Assembly: GCF_001625305.1 (NCBI RefSeq)
Contig: NW_017804353.1
Location: 5,342,999-5,406,998 of the forward strand
DNA from: Branchiostoma belcheri
Lineage: Eukaryota; Chordata; Leptocardii; Amphioxiformes; Branchiostomatidae
Length of the DNA: 64,000 nucleotides
Direction of reading: 5' to 3'
In this document: one piece after another, positions 38,380-51,299 of the stretch
Layout: each line of letters starts with the position of its first letter
How positions within the stretch are numbered: position 1 is the first letter of the stretch
Program-made: the position numbers and the translations under genes
The notes under the pieces: generated by a model
What the model was told of the DNA's origin: nothing
Databases searched by the model: none
The model's input: only the letters and a program-made list of their open reading frames with translations

Positions 38380-40330
38380 TGAATGCTGATAACAAGCCCA
38401 GTAAAGCTAACTTAAGCTCCCAGCTGTACCCTTCACCTTCCATCACTGCTGCAAGGGGAACATTTTTTTGTCTTGGAGACAAGATGACGTGAATAAGAAG
38501 TAGAAGCCTGCAATTTTTGCATTAACAAAACACTGTGAACATTAAAATCCTTCATAAGCAAGAAAATTATGTATGGTTAAGATTCAAGTGTATTCTTATT
38601 ACTAGAATTACAAACGGATACGAACAAATGATTTTACAAATGGAACTATAAAATCATGAATGTTGAGTATTAAGGTATGATTAGGAATGACTTACAAGAA
38701 CAAGATGTCAGACTAGAAAAGTTCTGTCATGCTCTTAGCTACTAGCTACATCATTCACCTTCAATCACAGTAGCTGGAACAATAACTAACGAAAAAGTAA
38801 ACTTAGATGCCTGCCAGTTCTGGAAGGTGTTATAATGTGTGCAGTAATGGTTTTGTACAGGAAGTACTTTTCCCAAGCAGCAGCAATTTCTCACCAGGTC
38901 CTGACTAACATAACCATCATCTATCTACATCCATCTTTAACCTACATGCCAAAAATCCTTCCTTGAGTTCTTGCCATCCGAAGTGTCCAGTACAACAACC
39001 ATATATCAAACTATAAACTTTTTACCCTTAGCGTCAAAGCTCATCTACATGTGTATGTTGGTAAATTCCATAATGGAGTTTTGAGGCTTTAAATCGAGAC
39101 AGCTCATCTCAAACTTTTGGTTTCTTTTCTGTCAACCTTCTTCAGGAGTGATGATTCAATTACTGAGAACTGGGAACCTGTGACTCGAGTAATGAATCGT
39201 AATTGCCTAGCAGGCTAGCTGTCTTTGCTGTGTTGATCTTATAAGTATCAAAACTTCATTACAAAACTTTTTACATGATTAAAGACTTGCAATTTGCAGA
39301 AGTTTCTGATGATGACGAATGTAAGGATTTGGCCATGAATACTGATAACAAGATGAGTAAAGCTCCGTCCTTCGCCTTCAATAATGGCCCCACAGAATGG
39401 GAGAAAAACTAGAGACCTGTACAATGTCGCATAGTTTCTTCTGGGCCCACATGGTGAACAGTTAAACCACTTCTCAGAAAGCACAGCGTGGGTTGGTAAG
39501 ATTCAGTGGGCATTTTTACCACAGCATTTAAAGAGTTGAGTTAAGCTCAGTCCTTCGCCTTCAACATTAGACCCACAGAATGGGAGAAAAACTAGAGACC
39601 TGTACAATGTCACATTTTTCTGCGAACAGTTAAACCACTTCTCAGAAAGCACAGCGGGGCTTGGTATGATTCAATGGGTATTTTTACCACAGGATTTAAA
39701 GAGATTGTGCAGTGATTAATGTTACAGGGACAATTGATGAGACTGACTCTGTAAATTCTAACTTTTAAGAGGAAGACTTGTTTGTAAATGTTTTGACAAA
39801 TGATAGTACATTGTAGTTGATAACTATAGCCACTTTAAGCTAGCTAAGTGCATTCTACCAGCTGCATCCTTGACATTCTATTACTGTCAAAAGTATATCA
39901 GTCTAAGAAATCACAAGTTAGATTAGACGCCTGTAATTCTGTATTAGCATCACACTGTGCACAGTGGTATTCTTGATTAGAAAACACTTATCATAACAGA
40001 GAGGAAGATTTAACTTACTGTATGTTCTTATTACTACAATTACAGTTAATAGAAAAGACTGATGTTCTGAATGTGTGATAATGTACATGAATCATGTTGT
40101 TAGGAACTTTGGAAGAACAAAAAAAGTCATGAAACTACAAAACTTTATAGAGGATGGCAAAGGGTTTGAATAAGTTTTGACATTTTGAAAGGGTTTTATG
40201 AATGCGTGTTGTTACTATAGAACCATACAATGTATATCCAGGAATCTCAAAGAGCAAAATACACAGTCAATCAATACAAATGTTACTGTGAATGCTGAAT
40301 GCCAAATCCTTCATTTTCTATCACTGATAC
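38380..40330. repeat. Local cluster of diverged repeats
   Basis: gaatgctgataacaagcccagtaaagct (38381) recurs with changes at 39337. A clear 183-bp tandem duplication lies at about 39352-39534 and 39535-39711 (ccttcgccttcaa, gaatgggagaaaaactagag, cacttctcagaaagcacagc in both). Looser matches link 38500-38620 with 39925-40060 (cactgtg, tcttattacta.aattaca). The cluster has no coding capacity. Confidence 0.6.
39055..39262. repeat. Dispersed repeat in inverted pair (related copy at 57778-57885)
   Basis: Positions 39055-39160, read on the minus strand, give atcactcctgaagaaggttg, gacagaaaag, tttgagatgagctgtct and catta..aatttacc. The segment 39205-39262 on the plus strand gives agctgtctttgctgtgttga and atcaaaacttcatta. 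Both correspond to one continuous unit at 57778-57885, so the 39-kb locus holds two copies head to head. Confidence 0.65.
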
Positions 40331-40494
40331 AGTCCTTATTGAATCATTGGTAACAAGGCTTCAGACATGAGACCAGCCATCAACTGTAACAGGTAGGACA
40401 GAAATGAAGAAACCATACATTTAGAAGAAAGCATGCTATTTCAGATGATATGTAATGTTATGCATACAGACTGAGTTACAGATTTATGATTAAG

Positions 40495-40665
40495 ACTAGA
40501 TAGCATCATCACTAGATAGCTTTAAACAGTACGGTTTAGATGTACAAAGGTTAAGTGTAAGAAGTCCTTTGGTGTAAATGTAGCCAGCTGCCGCCGCACC
40601 AAGTGCCTGCAAAAGTGGTGTGTTACGCCAAAGGGCAGTTATACCACGTATACAGATTCACATTC
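40495..40665 (+). mobile_element. LINE 3' end fragment
   Basis: It ends a reading frame with SFKQYGLDVQRLSVRSPLV followed by stop, then 3' UTR tgtagccagctgccgccgca and gtgttacgccaaagggcagt. The same frame end and UTR occur at 45330-45653, so both are heavily 5'-truncated copies of one LINE family. Confidence 0.7.
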
Positions 40666-43600
40666 ACACAGACAAAGACAATGAAACCCCCATGAGAGCC
40701 TCATGGTGACTACTACTATTGTGCCCAAGTTCTACAGTCTCGTCCCTGACACTATTCATCAATGTCAAGGTGCTCAGGTGCTGATTATCATCGCCAGTTG
40801 GCTGCCGTAAGTGATCAATGACTTTCCCCTCCAGTGACAAACCTGGTAAAACTGGGACAAAGGCATTTATTAAAGTCACAAGTTTCCTTTTCAGCTATTG
40901 TCGTGTGGAGTATGACTTTGTTCAGACGTATAATTATGACTTGATTACACGTGATTACTATTTGGTAAGGTTAATTACAGAGCAAACGTCAGCCTTTCAT
41001 TTGACTAAAAGACACAAAGTCATAATGTCATGTACTTTGTAATTGATGACTTATGTAACATGTTATCCAAGGGTAGAAGTCAACACAAGACAAATGACTA
41101 AGTTTTATCTTTTGAATAGACATTAGAATCAAAACTGGTGCACTTTACAGCATTTGCAGAAAAATCCTTTTTTCATATGTTCTTGAACTTATCTTGTGCA
41201 CCTTTAAATGGTACTCAATAAAGCAGTTACTCAAGCAGGCATGACAGTTTTTTAAAATCTATCCAGTTGCTTGAGCAACTGTTTTCTTGAGTATGTCAAT
41301 TTACTTACAACAGAGAGGTCTAACTCACATCGATGTACCTTTTAAGTTAAAAGCATTTATTTTTACCACATGTACACGTCTCTCCTTACAGCGGAGTGAG
41401 CCATGTAGTGAAATGGCACACCTGTCTGGAAACAAGACTTGAATAAAAATGTGAGGTGCAGTCATTAGTCCTCCACAGCATCAGTATTCCTGCAGCAGGA
41501 GTTAGACCACCGCTGCCTGAGTCCTGACCCTTTTACGTGCAGGTTGTGAGGATGAATAAGTGAATCAATGGTTTCAGATTAGCATCCACTTGACCTACCA
41601 CACTGTAGCAGCTTTCTTAATATGTTATTTTTTATTTTATTTATTCATCTTCCAAACAGGTGGGTAGTACCAACAGTCTTTAGACTGGTTTCCATGGGAG
41701 CCCACAAAAATACAAACAATAAATACCAAATAATAATATAAAAATCAAAGTACAGATAACATAGGTGGGTTAATCAAATCATAAATTAGCATACACACTT
41801 ATTAATGTCTAAGTATTGATTTAAAAAGTAGACAAACAATTACATGGAACCTGGTATGATACTTTAGAGACAGACTTGTTTTGCTTCACAATGGAAGGAA
41901 ACAACGTCCAGTGGAGAATGAAGGAGCAGACCTTGCCAGACGGAGGAAAACCTGAGGGACACAGAATTGCCATTTCTCCGGTTGGACACTATCCAAGGAC
42001 TCATGGACACAAAGCATAACCATGCAAGTCACCAAGCCATAATCCTCTTAGTCTCCCCTTCTGCATTTAGATTGAAATTTTCTACTGTCTGAGGAACAGG
42101 TCTATTGAAATGTCCTGCTGTTATAAATCAGAAAAATACTTTTGACTAGGTTTAAGCTAGCTTCTGGGAAACCAGTCAACCTTTTCCTTCATGTACACAC
42201 ATGCAGATTGTGTTGCATCACACAAACCAGCATGGCTGAGTGTCCAAAGACATAAATATCATGGGGAGGAACAACAAGAAAAAAACATGGGCGGGTGCTA
42301 TTTCTTTAGTACAGGTAGACAAAATAAAAGTATGGATCAAGTTTCTGTTTGCCCCCTGTCTGAAATCTCTGTAATACTGACTGTAATACACATTCAGATG
42401 AAAGCCTCTGTGTCTATACTATCAACAGGACAGAGCATATTTATTCCCCTCCATGAAATGTTAGGAAGAAAAGCAAACAACTGAACAGGGATTTCCACCT
42501 GTAAGTGCTGACATAAATTCTAGCTGTCAGGCCTGGAACACAGGCCTGCATACATATAAAATTCATATTGAACGGTGTGTGGGTCTTTCTTTATTCCCAT
42601 ATTTTCATGACGGTCACGTTTCTACTTTCTGTCTACAACCCATGTCTGCAGAGTTGCACGTACTCGGTATTAAAGAAATTAGCTTTCATAGGGCGCAATC
42701 ATAGCTTTGAATGCAAGGCCTCTATGCATGGTCTACTGGGAAGGAACCTTCTTGCTCAATACATGAGTAACTGTTAATATATAACTGTAGGGCTTGACAT
42801 ATTTTTTATTCCATTTCCTGTAATATGTGATATAATAAATAATACAGAGGTTGAAAACTGCTGAATATTTCTATCCAGCAGAGTTGCGAGTTGTTACGTA
42901 AGACAAAAGATCTTTTGTCCAATTTTTCATACTCGTTGACAGCCATTTAAGTCAGTTGTCAAATTTTTGTTGTTGCAAGTAAGTGTACATTCTTAGGAAA
43001 CCAGAAAGAAAGCAGGCTGAGAACAAGTGGATTGAGTGACCTTCGCCTAACTGTCCTTCTCTACTGATAAAAAGGACCAATAGCGAACAAGTTTCATTGC
43101 CTACATCTATACCACTTACGCATGCCAACCCGCCGATCCATCGAAATATAAAACAGTCAACCGTTATTTAAGGACCAGCAGGACTGACGTCAACTGGGAC
43201 AAAAATTGGGCCATAAAACCCCCATATGGGACACGCCCGGCCGGCGCTACATTGTTGTTCATTGCCTGTGAAGCATCTATCGACGATTTTTTGCCGACCG
43301 TCACAGTTTTTGAACAAAATCCAAATCTAGCCTGCCTGGAGATTTGCTGGGGTCCCCTCGCCTGAATGGTGTGAACTCAACTGAAGTCCTTTTTCTGATG
43401 GAGTTTTAATGGACTTTGGGATATTTGGTTCTGCCCTGAGTGCAGATTAATAGAATTATGATGTCTCTCAACTACAAGGCAATTGTCACTTTGCCCTTTT
43501 CCCTGATTGAGGCCAGTTACTCCCAATCTAGCATTATGATTCACATGTCCCTAATGTTATACAGTACTCTTGACTTGTAAAACTTTGAAGGGCATGCTAT

Positions 43601-44989
43601 AACGTTACATTAAAAATAAATATATTTCCATAATTTTCTGGAATGGAGAAAGGCCATAACCATGGGAACTTTATGGTTTATGAAGAGCACTGTGAATGTG
43701 TAACTCAGTTTGTTGTAAAAACATTTTCATGTTCGTGTACTAAAGAGGCTTTTTTTATGGGTATTCAGGTCCCCAGTGTGTGATAACTATGCCAAAAACA
43801 CTGCAGTCTTTATGGCTCAAGTAAGGTACACTACAAATGCTAATGTAATGTATTACTCTATACATGTACAATGTATGCACAATAGCATGATAGCAATTAA
43901 AGTCAGGTCCACAGTGGGGTCTCCATTTAGATGAAGTTAATTTGGAGCCCCGCAATTTGTGCAACACTGTATTAAACAAGATTAGTGATCATGCTAAATG
44001 GTAACGAGGTGCTCAACCATTTGGCAACTCATACATTACGACCACGCAAAAGCTTTGCATGTCTAAAAAGCCAAACGTCTCAGGAATACAAAATCAAGTC
44101 GACGGCTTGCCAGGCCTGCCCTCCTGCCCTTTCTATGGGATTAGACCAATCTTGATGTTAGCAACATGATACAGATTAATTAGAGTAATAAATCAAAGAT
44201 GCTTAATTATGCCGTGACGTTTTACCTTAAAGTTGCAAATGTCAATTTTCCCCCAAGCCACTTGTAAAATGTTTGTAACACTGCATAATCAGACAGAAAC
44301 CTGCAGTGCACAGCTAGAAAATATTGTCAACCCTCACCATACCTGTACATGCAGAAATTGTCATGGCTAACTCAATGCTCCTGATGTAGATTTCTCCCAT
44401 GTTATATAAAATAAAAACAGTTGACACTGCACCCAACATCATTGAAGGAGTATTGACAATGTTGAGTTGTGGTCCAAACAAGTTGGTCGAACAAATTTTC
44501 TTCACAAACTTTTTTTCCTAGCCCTTTCCAAGCAAAGGTTGCTGAACTCAAATGTGTACAGCATTTCACCACCGAACTGATAGTGCATTAAGCATGGTGA
44601 CAAGGCGTATGATAGAATCATAACACAGTCGTGGGCCACGGAGATACCGGGGCTCTGACGTCAGTCCCATGACCCTGGGGCGATCTTGTTGAAGAGTTGA
44701 TAGTGTTTAGTGAAATGTTACCCTCGGGTTCCTGCATGATCATTGTCCTAGGCAGCCAGATGGAACAAAAATTACTGCAGCACTCACAACTCAATGAAAG
44801 GTTGGTAAGTTGGCTCATCATAGATTGTTAATTAGTTTCACTTGGTTTGACAAGATTGCTTTTTCATTCATTTACCTGATTTGTAGATAGTTATCACCTT
44901 TTATCGTCAATAATTGAACAAGAAGATCGCAGACTCCAAATCTTCATCAAGTCTTAACTCTATATTCCTGCCATCTGGTGGCCCAGAAA
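40666..44989. other. Non-coding intronic stretch
   Basis: Two CRE palindromes TGACGTCA (43185-43192, 44656-44663) are present. A somewhat GC-richer block at 43020-43330 includes aatataaaac and could be regulatory. No gene recognised. Confidence 0.45.
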
Positions 44990-45300
44990 TCTCAGTAACC
45001 AAGACCTATTGTACAGAAGAAAACAGGCCAGGAACAAGTGGAAGCCACCATCAGAAGAAGAAAATGGAGATGGATAGGTTTACACCCTATGAAAGCTTCC
45101 TGCTTCCATCACCAGAGCTTCTCCTGAGTAAAATCCTCAAGGTAAGACAAGGAGGGGAAGGCCACAGCTGTCTTGCAGGAGAGGTGTCAGCAAGGACTTA
45201 ACTCAGCCAACACCTCATGGCCAGAGGTGAGGAAGACTGCATGCAAATGGATGCAGTGGAGACACTTCGCTGAAGCCCCATGCTTATACGAATGGGTGAA
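44990..45300 (+). pseudogene. Decayed LINE coding remnant (C-terminal region)
   Basis: RRRKWRWIG near 45045, then in shifted frames GRPQLSCRR and WPEVRKTACKWMQWRHFAEA, resemble the C-terminal tail of RTE/I-type reverse-transcriptase proteins (KWRWIGH ... GRP..TWRR ... W..VR..A.DR..W...V.ALC). Frameshifts and stops break the frame. Identification rests on short motifs only. Confidence 0.35.
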
Positions 45301-45329
45301 GAGGATTACGCCTCTTCCTGGAACTTTCT

Positions 45330-45653
45330 TCAGACCTTCACCTTCAACATAACGAATGCAAGGAGAAGTTTGAATCGGTAGATGTTTGCCATGGTTTGTT
45401 ATCAACGAAGGATTGAGGTGTTCAAGAATTCATTCTTTCCTAGAACTATCGCAGAGTGGAATTCACTGTCACCAAGTACAGTAGGGGCATTGTCAATAGA
45501 TAGCTTTAAACAATGTCTAGAGCTAGAAGTTCAAGGGTTAGGTGTAACAAGTCGATCGGTGTAATGTAGCCAGCTGCCGCCGCGCCGCGTGCCTGCGAAG
45601 CTGGTGTGTTACGCCGAAGGGCGGTTATACCGGCTAATATACAGATACAGATG
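45330..45653 (+). mobile_element. LINE 3' end fragment with frame remnant
   Basis: The frame RRIEVFKNSFFPRTIAEWNS followed by LSPSTVGALSIDSFKQ is the typical last segment of a CR1/L2-type LINE protein (FFPRTI.EWNSL). One TAG interrupts it upstream. The 3' UTR tgtagccagctgccgccgcg and gtgttacgccgaagggcggt ends in an atacagatacagat tail. It matches the fragment at 40495-40665. Confidence 0.8.
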
Positions 45654-45814
45654 GATGGCCACATGCAAGGATTCCATGTATTAACTGATTTTGATGGGTG
45701 TACGTCAGAGTACACGTGCATCGATCACATCTGGCTGGCAGTTGATGAGGGATTGTGTGTAGCAGCCCTGACACTCTCATTTCCCCACAAACCAGACCTG
45801 CGCCGCTAAGATAC

Positions 45815-46051
45815 CGTGAGCGTTGACGTCAACACCGCCAGGTACGCGCCACGAGGAGATAAGTCGTCCTCAATGAAAGGTGTAATCCGCAGCTTCGGCT
45901 TGTCGTAAACACAGAGAGCAGACAAAAGCTGTGAAGATTCTCCCTTAATACTATGTGGGCGTCTTGTAAGTGGGACTAGCCGGATTTTCACGGTCCCAGA
46001 ACCCCATCCCTTAATTGCTTTAATGGAAGTCAACTGTCGTTCATTCAACAC
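45815..46051 (-). other. GC-richer segment with protein-like frame, unidentified
   Basis: The minus-strand frame reads LNERQLTSIKAIKGWGSGTV, KIRLVPLTRRPHS, SSQLLSALCVYDKPKLRITP and FIEDDLSPRGAYLAVLTSTL. Composition looks coding, and a weak donor (CTCACG|gtatct) lies near the end, but there is no clear acceptor and I do not recognise the sequence. The CRE-containing palindrome gttgacgtcaac lies at 45832-45843. Confidence 0.25.
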
Positions 46052-49000
46052 TTAAGTTGTTAGAGCAAAAGTGCTCGCAAGAGCACACAATGGATGAACA
46101 AGATCTCATTGATTCAGAACTTCAGGCAATTCAGAGCTTTCAACCATGAAGAGACTTGGAGACAGGAATTTCTATCATCATTGGTGGCTCTTCTTTTTGG
46201 GACATGAGAAGAATGTTGAATACTCATTGACAAGCAAGCGTGGGCATGCCAATCCAACAGTGGATATAAAGTTGCGAAGGTATGTTGTCTAAGAACTCCA
46301 ACTTCAAAAGGATAAAAGTCAAGTTCAACACCCGGAGAATACAAATGGCTTCATCAACACGTGTTTCCATTAAACCCAGCGGCGCACGTTACAGCACGTT
46401 TCCATCGATCATCGCCTCGGTGTGGCACCCGGCTCATATTTCACTGGACTTCCACCACGCTGCACACCGTGATTCATGAGAAACCTGATAATTTCCAAAG
46501 TTGCCATCACGCACAGTTTGGCTAATGTCGGCTCAACATGTACATCTGACCTTCAGTCAACACCTTTTCACTCAAGGTCAAAGTCAATGGCAGGCAATGC
46601 GGATTCGAAAGGTTGTTTCTTGTAACCACCTGTTTCAAGATATTTACATTAATAATGATATTCTAAGGATACAAATACAGGACCTGGTATACAATTTGCT
46701 CTTGAATTCCATTTGTAATGCGACCAATTAAATGTGCCCTTCTTTCAGATCTTGTAATATTCCTATCTAATACAAATTCAGTACCAAAAAAAGGCTAGAA
46801 GTTCCTCAGCAGGGAAGGATAGGAAATGACATGAAATATGGGAAATACATCCATTATCGTTACAATTGTTACTGTTGACAATTCACATTAAAGATCAGTT
46901 TGCACAAGGTAAGCCAAAGATTCCCCTATCCACATCACAGGATCTACCCAAAACAGATTTAAACACCAACAATGAACTTCATGTACAATGTACAATGAAG
47001 CTGTAACTCTGACCATGCATGATATTGACTGTGCTGTCACGAGCCACCTCAAAATCCCTTTCCTTTAATTTCTCTCTTCTAATCCTTAATCCAATGACTG
47101 AAACCACTGTGGGGGAAAACCTGACCTTTTTCTGTAGTGGGAGTTTAGCACAAGCCTGCTATGAGCTTGACAGTGACAAATCACAGCCATGTTGTGTGGT
47201 ACCTCTGATGTACAACAGTACACTCCCATGATCATTAAGAACTGAGTGTCTAGGTGATGAATCCAGTCTTCTAGTCAGCATCATTATTTCCATCATTTGT
47301 CAGAACTTTGCCACTCATAATTGACAAAACTGTTGTCCTATATCCATCATCTTTGACAGAAAGAAAAGATCTGTGTGAAAAGATATGGAAAGAGATGTTA
47401 TTAGACTCAGCTCAGTCTCCATGCAAAATTTGTCCTGCAAAATGCAGGAAACAGCATTTCAGAGGGTCAAGATTTCAAAATTTCCCAGGGGAGCATGCCT
47501 CCGGATCCTCTAGAGGGATTGTCGCCTTCAACAGTTGACATGATGTTACATCAAACAAAATTGAAATGACGGGAAACAATTTCAGGCTGGGTTCAACACT
47601 GGATGGATGAATCTGGTTTGTCCCAGCTGGCAACAACCTCAAAATAACTTGTTTTGCTTCAAAATTTTGTTAGATCAAGGTATCTGCATGAACCTTCATC
47701 AGTAAAATCTTCCTTTTATGTTTCACTGTTCTTCTGCAGCTTCTTCTGGTTTCTACTTTGGCAGAAAAGATGGCCAGAGGAAATTACGACTGTCGCGTTA
47801 TTTCAAGGTCGTTTGATGTGAGGTAAGATAAGATAGTACCTTTGGCTATATCTAGGCAACAAAAGTTAGGCAGGTTAGCTGATTGATAGGTAGAAATTGA
47901 TTTGAAACAACTTTCAACAACAGAAACTGTGGCATGATAACGTTGTAACATACATCATATGACACTGGAAACACTTTGAATTCCAAGCTTGAGCCATGGC
48001 TCGTAACTCATCAAGACTGAGAGCCCTCAGCTTTGAAATTGCATGTGCAAGCATTAATGACATGGTTACAGGGCAACATGCGAACTCTGCTGGGGATAAC
48101 TGTCATTAGGAGACGTCCCGATCATTCTTCATAGACTTCCTGTCAGGGGGTGTGGGACAATAATGTCAAGATTGAAAACAACATGCAAAATAAACAAAAC
48201 ATGGCCAAGCAATTCCCACTTTTTACATCTTTATAATATGTAATTCCCTTCAGTATTTCGTCAAGTTTTGAAAATTTGAATGAAAAATAACAGCACGATG
48301 TTCATTTGAATTGTACCGGTAATTTGTTGTAAATAACCTAAAAATATAGTGTGATACCCACAGCAAAAAGAGTCAACTTTGAAGAAAAATCCTCTAGAAC
48401 CAAGTTCAACCAATGTGATAAAAACCCTATTTTCAATGTAATGTGGTGTCCCTAAGCCCTTAAATAAGTCTCTATTATATTGCAATGTACTTCACACATT
48501 ATACAAGAAGGAAAAAATAATAATTTCTTGATGCACATAAGTTCCAGCCCATGAGTTTGCACTTCTCCTAAAGGCATATATTTTAATTAAACATCTGCTG
48601 GTATGTTATGACACCCTAGTGGCCACAACCACATCAACATATTTTGCCAGCCTTTATATAGGTTTCCCCATGGTATCTTTGCGATACAGATGTGTCATAT
48701 ATACATGCTGTACATTGATGATAGAAACCCTTGGTTGTATTCCCCCAGTTTCTGGGACATTTATTGATCTGCATCTCTGTGTTATCTTAATTGACATGCA
48801 TCGCTTTCCCTATCTTGTCATATCTCAGAAAATTGAACCATGAATCAGTATCCCTGTACTGTTTCTCACTCATTCGTCTTGCACGGGTGGGTGATTCAGT
48901 AAGCTTCCAATGATATAAGGTTCTTGAAATTGTCATCGACAAATGTTGCAACCTCATGTATCGTTTGGATTCTAATTGTAGCTGTCGTCATACTTACAGT

Positions 49001-51197
49001 ACTCATCGCCAAAAAAACAAAAAACAGCAATAAAATCACCCATTATAACAGACCATAATATACCGGTACTTACCTAATCTGTAAATACTTGCTTTAAGTA
49101 AGAAAATACTTATTTTTTTTACTTTTATGTTTCATTGTCTATTTACTTGCATTCTAGAGGCACAAATACATCAAGGTTATACAATCATTACACATGTATT
49201 TTTCAAAACTTCAGTAGATACAAGGTGGATGAACCCATATACGCCATCTAGGGATGGGCATCCCATAATAGAACTGTCCATCTCTGCCAATCTTGTACTC
49301 TGCTCTTTTGAGTCATTGGTTTACTACGTAGGTCCCTCCCTGTCCTGACATTTCCTCATCTTTGTGCTGATGTCTAGAACTGCCCACTGATGGAACTGGT
49401 ATAGCAGCGGGAGGTCAGAACCTGACAGCCGCTGACAGAGTGAATCCTGATGATATGTCCTGGCAGGAAATGTGAACTGTGTGCTTTCATCATGCTACAC
49501 GACATAGAATGGTAGCCTGTGCCAAGCCTTCCGTCACATTGTGAAAGCCACACATTACAACGCATCTCATTTTTGGCACAGGACTGAAAGTTAATCTTTC
49601 ACATCACCAAATTAATATTGCGATCTAGTCAATCAAAGGTTCTTCAGGTTAATCAGCTAGTGAGTTAGAAGTTGAAATCTCAGGGCATTGTCATCAATAT
49701 TGAATGACCATGTTAACTGATCCAACTAAAATTTTGTATTGGTTTTTCTTTAACCCAGATGTACTAGTATATCGTTTAGCTGACTACCACATGCACAGTA
49801 AGTACCTTTGTGATGTTTTGCAGATGCTAATGAACCATTTATTCAGAAACATTCATGGACACATCCTTATTTATGAAGTGTGTGACATCTTCCATTGACC
49901 GTTGGAGGTCATACAATGTACATATGATATCTTTCATCAGTGTGTTCATCAGTCTCAGAGGTGTAAAACAGACACAGAAGGCTGTAAACAAAACCACACC
50001 TGTGGTGAGACAATCTGATAACACCATAATTATCTCATCTTGACCCAGTTTCCCCTTCACCATTCTCCCTGGGGGCACCTCACAATCAATTCTTGTGTGC
50101 GATCAGCCCCCATCAGTCTACGGTGATGAATTGTTTATGTCATAAATACAGATCTCGATTGACTACTTCGGATTATCAAGGGATAACAGCAACATGTTTG
50201 ACCCAAATCACAGGATAAGAGGGCTGCCTTTTATGGGTCACCTACTCTGAGACTTTTCAATTTTTCTTCAAACATGATGGCCTTTGAAATGGCAATAGAG
50301 ATGTACTAGAGGGTCATTTTCCTTGTGTAATGGCTTTTCCAGTTGTGGACGATGGATATGAAGACATTCTTGATCTCCATTACAAGATGGCATGGATGAT
50401 AGTACATACACTTTCTTCTTGAGATATATTCAATGAATGAATTTTCTATTAGTGGACTATAAAAGTAGGATCCATTGTACAGCAAGCTTGACCTATATTT
50501 TATACATTCTATGAGGAAAAATAACCCTGGTACATGTACAAGATACTGGTACATAACAACTTGAGGAACAACTTGGAATGGGACCGTGGTCACAGCACCA
50601 CCTTGTGATCAATAAGAAAATTGCAGTCTACTTGCAAATGATTTGATACTTGTATAATTCATATGTTAAACTTGAAAATAATAATGTCAGATTAAGACTA
50701 GCCAAATAGATAAAAAGTATACGGCAGAACAGCACCAAACAAGAACAAAGAGTGACAACTAACATTGATTTAACAACAATTCAGCACCAAGGACAGAACC
50801 AACTTTGTCTGATATCCAACCGGACATCGGGTGTTTTAAAGACACCTGACAGACCCAAACAAACTGTGACACACACCTACCTTTCTCAGCATGACTAATT
50901 ACTAATACATTGTAGTTATGGCCACTTAGATGGCAAATATGTTGCAGAAAGTGTAGGCTTACTGTAAAACCATAAGTTGAACAAAATCTATTTTACAACA
51001 ATAACTTTCAAACCTACAAGTGTTCATATGAGCATGTAGTATCAGGGACTATAAACCCTTTTCACACAGGTAGAGAGGGTGATGCAGCCTTCCCAGAAAC
51101 TGTGGCATCTAATATCAGCCTTTGCCTCTGTTGGGTAGTCCACTATATTGTGACGTTGCAATTACAGTAAATAAATGAAAGAAAATCATGAGGTTAC
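46052..51197. other. Non-coding intronic stretch before RABGAP1-like exon 12
   Basis: AT-rich; no exon for the missing TBC segments was found. No mobile element recognised. Confidence 0.5.
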
Positions 51198-51299
51198 CTT
51201 GGTGATGAGGACCCTGTAGTTCTCCATCATCTGTGGTCCGTTCTCATGGCAACCAGACAGCAGCTGCCACACCTCCCCCCTCAGAGCCTCGGGCACACC
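51198..51299 (-). CDS. RABGAP1: RABGAP1-like exon 12 (TBC motif with EALRGEVW)
   Basis: 102 bp with acceptor ctcctgtag and donor ACCAAG|gtaacc, phase 0 on both sides. It encodes [20 protein letters not shown] and then [14 protein letters not shown], the first conserved TBC motif (R..VW). The following TBC segments (vertebrate DINRTFPAHDYF and IGYCQG) were looked for on the minus strand down to position 1 and not found. Confidence 0.93.

Noticed and set aside
42191-42484. 97-codon plus-strand frame
   Set aside because: No recognisable domain, low-complexity composition, and no splice or promoter context.
44618-44821. Minus-strand frame with a TVAHDC stretch as a possible TBC exon
   Set aside because: The surrounding residues do not follow the conserved DINRTFPAHDYF context and no splice sites fit.
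47513-47525. GGATCCTCTAGAG, identical to part of a cloning-vector polylinker
   Set aside because: Only 13 bp match and the flanks on both sides do not continue the polylinker, so a vector remnant is not supported, though a chance match is mildly surprising.
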